A DNA stretch of 12,740 nucleotides, taken from the NCBI GenBank assembly GCA_964424945.1, contig CAYRLB010000075.1, positions 1-12,740 on the forward strand. The letters are read 5' to 3'. Below the pieces are notes generated by a model. It had not been told where the DNA came from, did no database searches, and saw only the letters and a list, made by a program, of their open reading frames with translations. Positions within the stretch are counted from its first letter, which is position 1. Every line of letters begins with the position of its first letter. This stretch comes from WHSP01 sp964424945 (lineage in GTDB: Bacteria; Gemmatimonadota; Gemmatimonadetes; Longimicrobiales; Longimicrobiaceae). A program made the position numbers and the translations under genes. Below are positions 7,378 through 12,740 of this stretch, one piece after another.

Positions 7378-7785
7378 ATGCCGCACGCCACCACCTATTC
7401 GTCAGGTCCACCTGCGCCGCCGAGACCGGCCGAAGCTTGAGCGCTTGATGGGCTCTCGGACGGCTCCGCGGAGAGTGGTCGAGCGCGTGCGTATCGTGCT
7501 TGACTCGGCCGCTGGTATCTCGGGGAACACGTTGTGTGAGGAGATCGGCGTGTCCCGACCCGCCTTCACACTCCGGCTCAACCAGTCCGGCGGCCTGAAA
7601 GCAATCACCGCCGATCGCCCCCGAGCCGGCCAGCCGAAGCGCACCGGGGCGGACCTGGATGCGGAGATCGTGCGCCGGAATCAGCAAGACGCACCGCCGG
7701 AAGGTACACACTGGACGACGCACCTCATGGCCATGGAGCTGGAGGTGAGCCGTTTGCACGTCTCGCGCGTCTGGCGAGTATCGTC
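7378..7785 (+). pseudogene. Decayed IS630-family transposase, N-terminal part
   Basis: The open frame from 7445 encodes GSRTAPRRVVERVRIVLDSA, a helix-turn-helix (CEEIGVSRPAFTLRLNQSGG) and RPRAGQPKR. It then reads APPEGTHWTTHLMAMELEV and HVSRVWR, the usual order of the HTH_23/HTH_32 N-terminal half of IS630-type transposases. Upstream, LRRRDRPKLERL is in the same frame, while the probable original ATG at 7378 (MPHATT) is in a different frame, so there is an early frameshift. Family-like sequence stops at about 7785. The DDE catalytic half is entirely absent. Not functional as a transposase, although a truncated DNA-binding product is conceivable. Confidence 0.75.
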
Positions 7786-7921
7786 AGCCGGGATACGCGA
7801 AGGAGACCAAAGCCTGGAACAGGAACATGGGTCCCGGCTTTCGCCCGTTAGGCTTCGGGACGACGGGAGTGAGGCTATTGACCCCTCGATTGAGACCGGG
7901 CGCCACAACAGCCTTAAGTCC

Positions 7922-7959
7922 GAAAGCCCCGCAGCCCTCTAACTCGCTACGGGGCTTCC
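7922..7959 (-). terminator. Hairpin downstream of tRNA-Ile
   Basis: Arms 7922-7934 and 7947-7959 pair over 13 positions, including G-U wobbles, around a 12-base loop. The hairpin lies just past the 3' end of the minus-strand tRNA and would end its transcript. There is no long U run after the stem on the minus strand, so the hairpin may also act in 3' processing. Confidence 0.6.
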
Positions 7960-7971
7960 GTATACCTCGAA

Positions 7972-8045
<74 letters not shown>

Positions 8046-8142
8046 GCAGATCTACAAAGTACAAGCACCGGGCGGCTGCGTAAACCCCTTGACGGCCCCC
8101 GATCTCCTCGCAACCCCGCACCGCACTCCGACGTCGGTCCCG

Positions 8143-8171
8143 AGGCGCGCCAATCTGAGCACTGGCGCGCC
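8143..8171 (-). terminator. Possible hairpin downstream of the DoxX gene
   Basis: Two copies of the palindrome GGCGCGCC (8143-8150 and 8164-8171) are 13 bp apart and can pair as a GC-only 8-bp stem. They lie about 50 bp past the stop of the minus-strand DoxX gene. No U tract follows, so termination is only a guess. Confidence 0.3.
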
Positions 8172-8220
8172 ATTTCGCAACCATCACCCCCGCATAAAAC
8201 GCGGCAGGACGTCTTCTTCC

Positions 8221-8649
8221 CTAATCCTGGCGCCGGAAGAGCGCTGCATCGACCGAATAGCGCCCGGGTCCCGCCGCCGCGAAGAGGAAGACAACAGCGG
8301 CAAAGAGGATCGCCAGTTCGCGGTCGCCGAACGGGTCTCCCGCATGAGCCATGAAGATGACGAAGAGGAAGTGGAAGAAGACGAAGATCGCGACAGGACG
8401 GGTGAGCAGCCCGATCGCTAGGAGGATTCCGCCACCCAGTTCGGCAATCGCTCCGAGCCAGGCGAAGAGACCTGGCGCCGGGAGCCCCATCTGCCCGACA
8501 GCACCCACAAACCAGTCCGGAGGTGGGAACTTCCCCGCCCCGTGAAGCACGGCCAGAGCAAGCCCTGCAACCACTCTCAGCACCAGAAGGCCGAGATCCG
8601 TCGGAGGGGCGTGGGCGGGCCTGCTGAGAATGAAGTTCTGCATGGTCAT
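8221..8649 (-). CDS. DoxX-family integral membrane protein
   Basis: This is a 142-residue inner-membrane protein of the DoxX family, in which members are small four-helix proteins linked to thiol/redox homeostasis or unassigned. Four hydrophobic segments are visible: LGLLVLRVVAGLALAVLHGA, then GLFAWLGAIAELGGGILLAI, then PVAIFVFFHFLFVIFMA, then LAILFAAVVFLFAAAG. The motif H-G-x-x-K-F in the first helix and GDRELAILF before the last are typical of DoxX. ATG 8649 was chosen over GTG 8652 and ATG 8643; none has a strong ribosome site, so the start is uncertain by a few codons. It is monocistronic as far as can be seen. The large hairpin at 8727-8760 separates it from the upstream acidic gene. Molecular function is unknown. 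Confidence 0.88.
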   Translation of the reverse strand: MTMQNFILSRPAHAPPTDLGLLVLRVVAGLALAVLHGAGKFPPPDWFVGAVGQMGLPAPGLFAWLGAIAELGGGILLAIGLLTRPVAIFVFFHFLFVIFMAHAGDPFGDRELAILFAAVVFLFAAAGPGRYSVDAALFRRQD

Positions 8650-8726
8650 CACCAGGTTGGAAGGCGCGGGGAGAGCAGCAACCGGCAGAGCGCCGTAGTT
8701 GCAGGGGAATCCAGCTGGAATCGCGA

Positions 8727-8760
8727 AGCGCCGGAAACCAGCTCACGGGTTTCCGGCGCT
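8727..8760 (-). terminator. Strong 13-bp perfect hairpin after the acidic gene
   Basis: Arms 8727-8739 and 8748-8760 are perfectly complementary over 13 bp with an 8-base loop. The hairpin lies 96 bp past the stop of the minus-strand acidic gene and about 80 bp before the DoxX start. It probably ends the acidic gene transcript. No clear U tract follows on either strand. Confidence 0.55.
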
Positions 8761-8855
8761 CAGGACGCACTATCGCACGACAGACGGCACCACGGAAGCG
8801 CGTACGACCCTTCCGGAGGGTGCTGAAAGAGGAAGCCGTTCAGGCCCCACGGGGC

Positions 8856-9095
8856 TCAGAGATCGTCGTCGTCGCCGGTCTCTTCCCACTCGTCATCCTC
8901 TTCCCACTCGTCGTCATCATCGTCATCCCAATCGTCGTCGTCATCGTCGTCCCAATCGTCGTCGTCCTCGTCCTCCTCCCAAGACTCCTCGTCGGACTCC
9001 CACTCCTCATCGCCCTCTTCGAAGCGGCCGGTGAAGAGGAAGCCATCGACGATAGATTCCTCGTCGCAGCCGGGTACTACCGTCACATCCGCCAT
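8856..9095 (-). CDS. Extremely acidic Trp-periodic small protein
   Basis: I do not recognise this 79-residue protein. After an ordinary start (MADVTVVPGCDEESIVDGF), residues 26-78 are almost only Asp and Glu, interrupted by Trp at 32, 39, 48, 56, 64 and 70, so every 6-9 residues. There is one Cys and no membrane segment or signal peptide. ATG 9095 was chosen because AGAGGAGAAC lies just upstream; the longer 105-residue frame from 9173 begins before this site. A consensus TTGACA promoter is found upstream and a strong hairpin downstream, so it looks like an expressed single gene and not a shadow. Such tails may bind metal ions, basic proteins or mimic nucleic acid, but this is conjecture. The DNA has a 24-bp repeat which makes the Trp spacing partly a result of repeat expansion. 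Confidence 0.78.
   Translation of the reverse strand: MADVTVVPGCDEESIVDGFLFTGRFEEGDEEWESDEESWEEDEDDDDWDDDDDDDWDDDDDDEWEEDDEWEETGDDDDL
8884..9003. repeat. Imperfect 24-bp tandem repeat coding for W(D)7-like units
   Basis: The plus-strand unit TCCCA followed by GTC/ATC triplets recurs at 8884, 8902, 8926, 8950 and 8977, with spacings of 18, 24, 24 and 27 bp. All are multiples of three, so the reading frame is kept. Each TCCCA core contains the CCA of a Trp codon in the acidic gene. The repeat could change in length by slippage. Confidence 0.75.
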
Positions 9096-9171
9096 TCCGA
9101 GTTCTCCTCTGGGACCTGATTGTAGGGAGGTGTTCGAGAGCCGGACCGCTCGGCACGGCTCGTTTCGCCGC

Positions 9172-9199
9172 AAAGTAAACGGCAGGTGAAAGGTGTCAA
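9172..9199 (-). promoter_or_regulatory. Promoter of the acidic gene
   Basis: On the minus strand a perfect TTGACA (9194-9199) is followed after 16 bp by TACTTT (9172-9177). The leader to ATG 9095 would be about 70 bases. A perfect TATAAT also occurs further upstream (9251-9256, minus), but it has no good -35. Confidence 0.5.
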
Positions 9200-9300
9200 G
9201 GCCAGCAAAAATGCGACTTCTTCGATCCGGGGCGAGCCCTTCCCCGATCTATTATATCCCGGAAGCGATACGGGCCGTTCGGATCGTTCCGCAAAAGCGA

Positions 9301-9333
9301 ATCCGCACCCTTCCAAGTCAGAAGCGTGCGGAT
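9301..9333 (-). terminator. Intrinsic terminator of typA
   Basis: Arms 9301-9308 and 9326-9333 form an 8-bp GC-rich stem, extended inside by CTTC/GAAG after a one- to two-base bulge. On the minus strand it is followed by a T-rich stretch (TTCGCTTTTGC). It lies about 35 bp past the typA stop. Confidence 0.65.
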
Positions 9334-9366
9334 CGCGATCGCGGAGCTTCGGCGTGTCGAACTCTG

Positions 9367-11175
9367 CTATGCAGGAACGCGCGAAGCCTTCTTCCGATCA
9401 TTCGCGCTCAGGAGCCGCTTGCGGAGCCGGAACGCCTTCGGGGTAATCTCGATCAGCTCGTCATCGGCGATGTAGCCGAGCGCATCTTCGAGGGACATCC
9501 TGCGGGGCGGCTCGAGGATCACGTTGTCGTCCGAACCCGAGGCGCGCATGTTCGTGAGCTTCTTCCCCTTCGTGACATTCACCTCCATGTCACCCGTTCG
9601 GGCGTTCTCACCAACGATCATCCCCTCATAGACGGGATCGCCTGGGGCAACGAAAAAGGTGGAACGCTCCTGAAGCTGACCGAGTGCGTGCGCGACGGCC
9701 TGCCCATCGATCATGCTGATCAGGACGCCGCGAAGCCGCGTCGACATCGTTCCGACATATTCGCCGTACTCCAGGAAACGGTGGTGAAGCTGGCCTTCGC
9801 CCCGGGTATCGGTCAGGAACTCGGAGCGGTAGCCGAAAAGCCCGCGCGCCGGGATCCGGTAGACGAGCCGTACGAGCCCGCCCCCCGGGTTCCGCATCTC
9901 GAGCATCTCACCCCGCCGCTGACCCAGCTTTTCGATGACGGGACCGGTGAGATTCTCCGGAACGTCGATCGTCACCTCTTCGTAGGGCTCCTGCCGCTGC
10001 CCATTCTCGACACGCACGATGACACGCGGGCGGGACACCGAGAACTCGTACCCTTCGCGCCGCATCGTCTCCATCAGGATGCCGAGATGCAGCTCGCCAC
10101 GGCCCGATACTGTAAGAGTATCCGGCGAGTCCGTCTCCTCGACGCGAAGCGCGACGTTGCTCTCAAGCTCCTTGAAGAGCCGCTCCCGGATCTGCCGGCT
10201 GGTCACGAACTTCCCTTCCCGACCGGCGAAGGGTGAGTTGTTGACCATGAAGTCGACCGATACGGTGGGCTCCTCGACTCGGATGCCGAGAAGAGCCTCG
10301 GGATTCGCGACGTCACAGATCGTGGAGCCGATTTCGACCTCGGGGAGACCGGCGATCGCTACGATATCACCCGCTTCCGCTGCCTCTCCTTCGACCCGCT
10401 CCAGGCCGTCGAACAGGAAAAGTCGGCTGATCTTCGCCTTGGCCTCCTGCGCGCCGTCGGGGTCGAGGGCGACGACCTGCTCGCCCACCCGGGCAACGCC
10501 CCGCTCCACACGTCCGATTGCAAGCCGCCCAAGGTAGGGGGAGAAGTCGACCGTGGAGACGAGCATCTGAAAGGGCCCTTCCAAACGGCGCGGCTCCGGG
10601 ATCGAAGCCACGATCGTCTCGAAAAGAGGCGTCAGATCCTTCCGCTCATCGGTGAAATGCCTGACCGCGACGCCCTCGCGACCGACGGCGTAGAGGAAGG
10701 GACAGTCGAGCTGATGGTCACCCGCCTCGAGCTCCATGAACAGCTCGAGCACCTCGTCATGGACGCGGCGCGGGTCTGCATCGCCACGGTCGATCTTGTT
10801 GACCACGACGATCGGCTGAAGACCGATCTCGAGCGCCTTGCGGGTCACGAAGCGCGTCTGCGGCATCGGGCCCTCGGCGGCATCCACGAGAAGGACCACA
10901 CCGTCGACCATCCGCAGAATCCGCTCGACCTCGCCACCGAAATCGGAGTGGCCCGGCGTGTCGACGATATTGATCTTGGTGTCACCCCAGCGAACCGAAA
11001 GATTCTTGGCGAGAATCGTAATCCCACGCTCCCGCTCGATGGGGTTCGAATCCATCACGCGCTCGGCGACATGCTGGTTCTCGCGGAAGGTCCCCGCCTG
11101 CCGGAGCATGTGATCCACGAGCGTCGTCTTGCCGTGGTCGACGTGCGCGATGATCGCGATATTGCGGATCGACAT
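9367..11175 (-). CDS. typA: Ribosome-associated translational GTPase TypA/BipA
   Basis: TypA (BipA) is a translation-factor GTPase that binds the ribosome, helps large-subunit assembly at low temperature and affects stress and surface traits. The 602-residue length fits the family (about 600-615). All G motifs are present: P-loop AHVDHGKT (10-17), G2 RERGITI (48-54), G3 DTPGH (72-76) and G4 NKID (126-129). A beta-barrel domain II, EF-G-like domains III and V, and the TypA-specific C-terminal domain follow, with RSEFLTDTRGEG and the end DDELIEITPKAFRLRKR typical of this family. LepA and EF-G lack this C-terminus. ATG 11175 has AGGGGATG upstream. The gene has a promoter and a hairpin in its leader, and a terminator downstream. 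It is transcribed in the same direction as fur but probably separately. Confidence 0.97.
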   Translation of the reverse strand: MSIRNIAIIAHVDHGKTTLVDHMLRQAGTFRENQHVAERVMDSNPIERERGITILAKNLSVRWGDTKINIVDTPGHSDFGGEVERILRMVDGVVLLVDAAEGPMPQTRFVTRKALEIGLQPIVVVNKIDRGDADPRRVHDEVLELFMELEAGDHQLDCPFLYAVGREGVAVRHFTDERKDLTPLFETIVASIPEPRRLEGPFQMLVSTVDFSPYLGRLAIGRVERGVARVGEQVVALDPDGAQEAKAKISRLFLFDGLERVEGEAAEAGDIVAIAGLPEVEIGSTICDVANPEALLGIRVEEPTVSVDFMVNNSPFAGREGKFVTSRQIRERLFKELESNVALRVEETDSPDTLTVSGRGELHLGILMETMRREGYEFSVSRPRVIVRVENGQRQEPYEEVTIDVPENLTGPVIEKLGQRRGEMLEMRNPGGGLVRLVYRIPARGLFGYRSEFLTDTRGEGQLHHRFLEYGEYVGTMSTRLRGVLISMIDGQAVAHALGQLQERSTFFVAPGDPVYEGMIVGENARTGDMEVNVTKGKKLTNMRASGSDDNVILEPPRRMSLEDALGYIADDELIEITPKAFRLRKRLLSANDRKKASRVPA

Positions 11176-11228
11176 CTATTTCATCCCCTGGCAGGGTCCC
11201 GGTTCGGGAGATCATTGCGGAAAACAGA

Positions 11229-11252
11229 CAGGCCTCCGGAAGCGGAGGCCTG
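11229..11252 (-). terminator. Hairpin between fur and typA (terminator or leader attenuator)
   Basis: Arms CAGGCCTCCG (11229-11238) and CGGAGGCCTG (11243-11252) pair perfectly around a four-base loop. On the minus strand the stem is followed by TCTGTTTTCC, as in an intrinsic terminator. It could end the fur transcript. However, a promoter-like pair lies between fur and the hairpin, which would place it in the typA leader. Confidence 0.65.
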
Positions 11253-11269
11253 AAAAAAGATAGCCCGGT

Positions 11270-11298
11270 AATTTAGCGGAAGGATCGAACGAGGTCCA
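11270..11298 (-). promoter_or_regulatory. Sigma-70-like promoter of typA
   Basis: TGGACC (11293-11298) and TAAATT (11270-11275) on the minus strand are separated by 17 bp, each matching consensus at four positions. Transcription would begin near 11263, about 10 bases before the hairpin at 11229-11252. Confidence 0.45.
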
Positions 11299-11396
11299 GT
11301 GGGCGACGCATATTTTTCTATCAGGGGCCGATGGGAAGGTCCCTCGCGTCGGGTAGCCTGGAATGGCTGCGCTGGCGCGAGCCTCTTCCAGCCAGG

Positions 11397-11882
11397 TCAG
11401 TTGAGAAAGTTGACCGGACAGGTAAGCCCCTGCTCGGGCAGTTGGACGCCATTCGCCTGGCAGGAGCCGCAAAGGCCGTAGATCTCGAGCCGATGGCGGA
11501 CGGGCTGGAAGCCATGCATCGTCGCAGCCTCCGCCTGGATCCGAACGACGTCGGGGCTCTGGAACTCCACCACTTCGTGGCAGTTGATGCAGATCAGGTG
11601 TTCGTGAACCGGGGTCGTGCCGAAGAGGTGCTCGTACCGCTTGAACCCCTCGCCGAAGTCATGCTCCTCCACAAGGCCGCTGCGGACCAGGATTTCCACC
11701 GTCCGGTAGATGGTCGCCTTCCCTATCCGCTCGCCGCTTCCTCTTAGGGCGTTCTCGATATCCTCAACCGACAGATGACCGGTCGATCCGAAGATCGTCT
11801 CGGCAACGATCTCGCGCTGCGGAGTCACAGGCAGGCCCTGCTCCCGGAGGTATCGACGGAAGAGCTGGATATAGGGAGACAT
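11397..11882 (-). CDS. Fur-family transcriptional regulator
   Basis: This metal-responsive, DNA-binding repressor has 161 residues from ATG 11882, which has AGAGGAAG upstream; an upstream in-frame start at 11936 would add 18 unlikely residues. Residues 1-75 form the winged helix with recognition helix GKATIYRTVEIL. The dimerisation/metal domain has HEHLICINCHEVVEF (93-107) and the two CxxC pairs Cys98/Cys101 and Cys138/Cys141 of the structural zinc site. The family includes Fur, Zur, PerR and Mur. HEH replaces the common HHDH, so the metal sensed is unclear; I do not give it a narrower symbol. It lies between a hypothetical gene and typA, in a single-gene unit with its own promoter. A link to the sigma/FecR/receptor cassette, for example in iron uptake, is possible but not shown by position. 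Confidence 0.92.
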   Translation of the reverse strand: MSPYIQLFRRYLREQGLPVTPQREIVAETIFGSTGHLSVEDIENALRGSGERIGKATIYRTVEILVRSGLVEEHDFGEGFKRYEHLFGTTPVHEHLICINCHEVVEFQSPDVVRIQAEAATMHGFQPVRHRLEIYGLCGSCQANGVQLPEQGLTCPVNFLN

Positions 11883-12084
11883 GACGCTTCCTCTCGAGGT
11901 GACGCTAGTGTGGTGGAGCAGCCGTGGTGCAAGCACGGAGCACGTCGTGTGCGGGTCCTCTGAAGGAAGCCGCTGAACCCCACGCGGGAGCCGGCGATGC
12001 AGCGGTGTGCGAATCCCACAGGACTTCTTCCTCCACTACACTACAAGCGCGAGTCGATCCCGGATCGATCTCGACTATCCGTAA

Positions 12085-12113
12085 CAATAATAATTCCTGA
12101 TACGAAGGGTCAA
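12085..12113 (-). promoter_or_regulatory. Promoter of fur, overlapping the preceding stop codon
   Basis: On the minus strand TTGACC (12108-12113) contains the TGA stop of the upstream gene. It is followed by an AT-rich stretch with TATTAT at 15 bp or TATTGT at 18 bp spacing. This AT-rich stretch stands out from its GC-rich surroundings. The leader to ATG 11882 would be about 200 bases, which is long. Confidence 0.4.
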
Positions 12114-12511
12114 CCCGGCGAAGCGAGCCGCTGGAGGAGATCTTCCCAGCTTTCGTCCGGCGGGATGGTCTGTTCGCGGGGGGTACCCGCCTGTTCTCCC
12201 GAACGCATGAGGACACCCGCCATCACCCGTTCGATGCGATCCGGGGGAGCCCATCCTTCCGGCGTGGCCACCTTCTCGAGCAGGGTGCGGGCGCCCTGCT
12301 GCTCCAGGGAATACCGGACGGTGACGAGTTCGCGCATCTCGCCTCCCCGTCGCGATGCGCTGAAAAGTGAGGTGACGAACAGCCCCGACTCGCGTGACCC
12401 GGCGACGTGCGGCTCGAAAATCCAGATCCGGTCGAGTCGGGCGGTCTCGATGATCGTGTGAAGCTGACGAAGGATTTCGCTCTGCGCAGCCGTAAAGCCG
12501 GAGCTCGCCAT
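12110..12511 (-). CDS. Conserved-looking hypothetical protein, 133 residues
   Basis: I do not recognise this protein. From ATG 12511 it reads MASSGFTAAQSEILRQLHT, and ATG or longer starts back to 12574 would add up to 21 residues. It looks soluble, with an N-terminal helix (8-25) and a beta-rich middle (RIWIFEPHVAGSRESGLFVT, then LVTVRYSLEQQG). The C-terminal part is helical with DRIERVMAGVLMRSGEQ and ends WEDLLQRLA. There is no signal peptide, membrane segment or cysteine. The ribosome site is weak. It is divergent from speA across a 158-bp gap and lies upstream of fur, whose -35 overlaps its stop. The codon pattern and protein-like composition favour a real gene. Function is unknown. Confidence 0.75.
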   Translation of the reverse strand: MASSGFTAAQSEILRQLHTIIETARLDRIWIFEPHVAGSRESGLFVTSLFSASRRGGEMRELVTVRYSLEQQGARTLLEKVATPEGWAPPDRIERVMAGVLMRSGEQAGTPREQTIPPDESWEDLLQRLASPG

Positions 12512-12669
12512 GATCGGTCGCGAAGGGGTGAACCGGTGAGGCCGAAAGCTATCTCCGGACCGAATCCGGAACAACGGAAAGGCTCGGTCGGCACCGCGCG
12601 CCCTTTCGCGATGCGCTCCGGTATAGTTCTTTCTACCCGCGGCAGTTCATTCATCCCAGCGGGGAGACG

Positions 12670-12740
12670 ATGGCGGAAAACGTTTGGACGATCGATGACG
12701 CGCTCGAGCTCTACAATGTGGAGGGCTGGGGCGTAGGCTA
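12670..12740 (+). CDS. speA: Biosynthetic arginine decarboxylase, N-terminal 23 codons
   Basis: The ATG at 12670, preceded by GGGGAGAC, opens a frame that runs off the window: MAENVWTIDDALELYN then VEGWGVGY. This W-(S/T)-I/A-x-D-x-x-x-LYN-x-x-x-WG-x-GY start is characteristic of biosynthetic arginine decarboxylase (SpeA), the PLP enzyme that turns arginine into agmatine for polyamine synthesis. Only about 23 residues can be seen, so the call rests on this motif. TATAGT at 12622-12627 is a candidate -10 element, but no convincing -35 was seen. Confidence 0.8.
   Translation, partial: MAENVWTIDDALELYNVEGWGVG

Noticed and set aside
8884..9003. Regular repeats considered as a CRISPR array
   Set aside because: Units are contiguous triplet-rich codons without spacers and lie inside a coding frame.
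9193..10236. 347-residue plus-strand open frame
   Set aside because: It is antisense to typA, whose GTPase motifs are unmistakable.
12082..12100. AT-rich run considered as a canonical Fur box
   Set aside because: It lacks the two-fold symmetric GATAAT-type arrangement; only the AT richness is similar.

Overview
The window comes from a GC-rich bacterium, with G/C-ending codons throughout. It combines a SusC/RagA-type TonB-dependent receptor with an ECF sigma factor and a FecR regulator, a pairing typical of Bacteroidota and also found in high-GC relatives such as Gemmatimonadota. A Gemmatimonadota-like source is my best guess. It is an inference from gene content and base composition, not a tested placement.

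Region 1 (1-3289, all minus strand) is a cell-surface signalling cassette read right to left: ECF sigma factor, FecR-like anti-sigma factor, then a SusC/RagA receptor that runs off the left edge. The receptor carries an N-terminal STN domain for contact with FecR. It also has a second signal-peptide-like segment and a Shine-Dalgarno-preceded Met between the STN domain and the rest of the protein.

Region 2 (3640-5253) holds a two-TM protein with SLATT-like architecture. It overlaps by ATGA with a 62-residue acidic, proline-rich small protein. Converging on these is a frameshifted methyltransferase remnant, whose start abuts a truncated IS3-family element.

Region 3 (5254-8045) holds a 614-residue protein with four Usp domains in tandem, a decayed IS630-family transposase fragment and a tRNA-Ile(GAU) gene with a hairpin behind it. 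The Usp gene is thus bracketed by two insertion-sequence relics.

Region 4 (8143-12740) is mostly housekeeping: a DoxX-family membrane protein, a 79-residue extremely acidic protein with regularly spaced tryptophans, the TypA/BipA GTPase, a Fur-family regulator and a small hypothetical protein, all on the minus strand. The first codons of a biosynthetic arginine decarboxylase (speA) run off the right edge on the plus strand. Several promoters and hairpins can be placed: upstream of usp, the acidic gene, typA and fur, and downstream of the tRNA, the acidic gene and typA.

I see no CRISPR array, prophage or intact mobile element. The best candidates for something undescribed are the two-TM/small-protein pair, the Trp-periodic acidic protein, the nested start in the receptor gene and the tetra-Usp protein.
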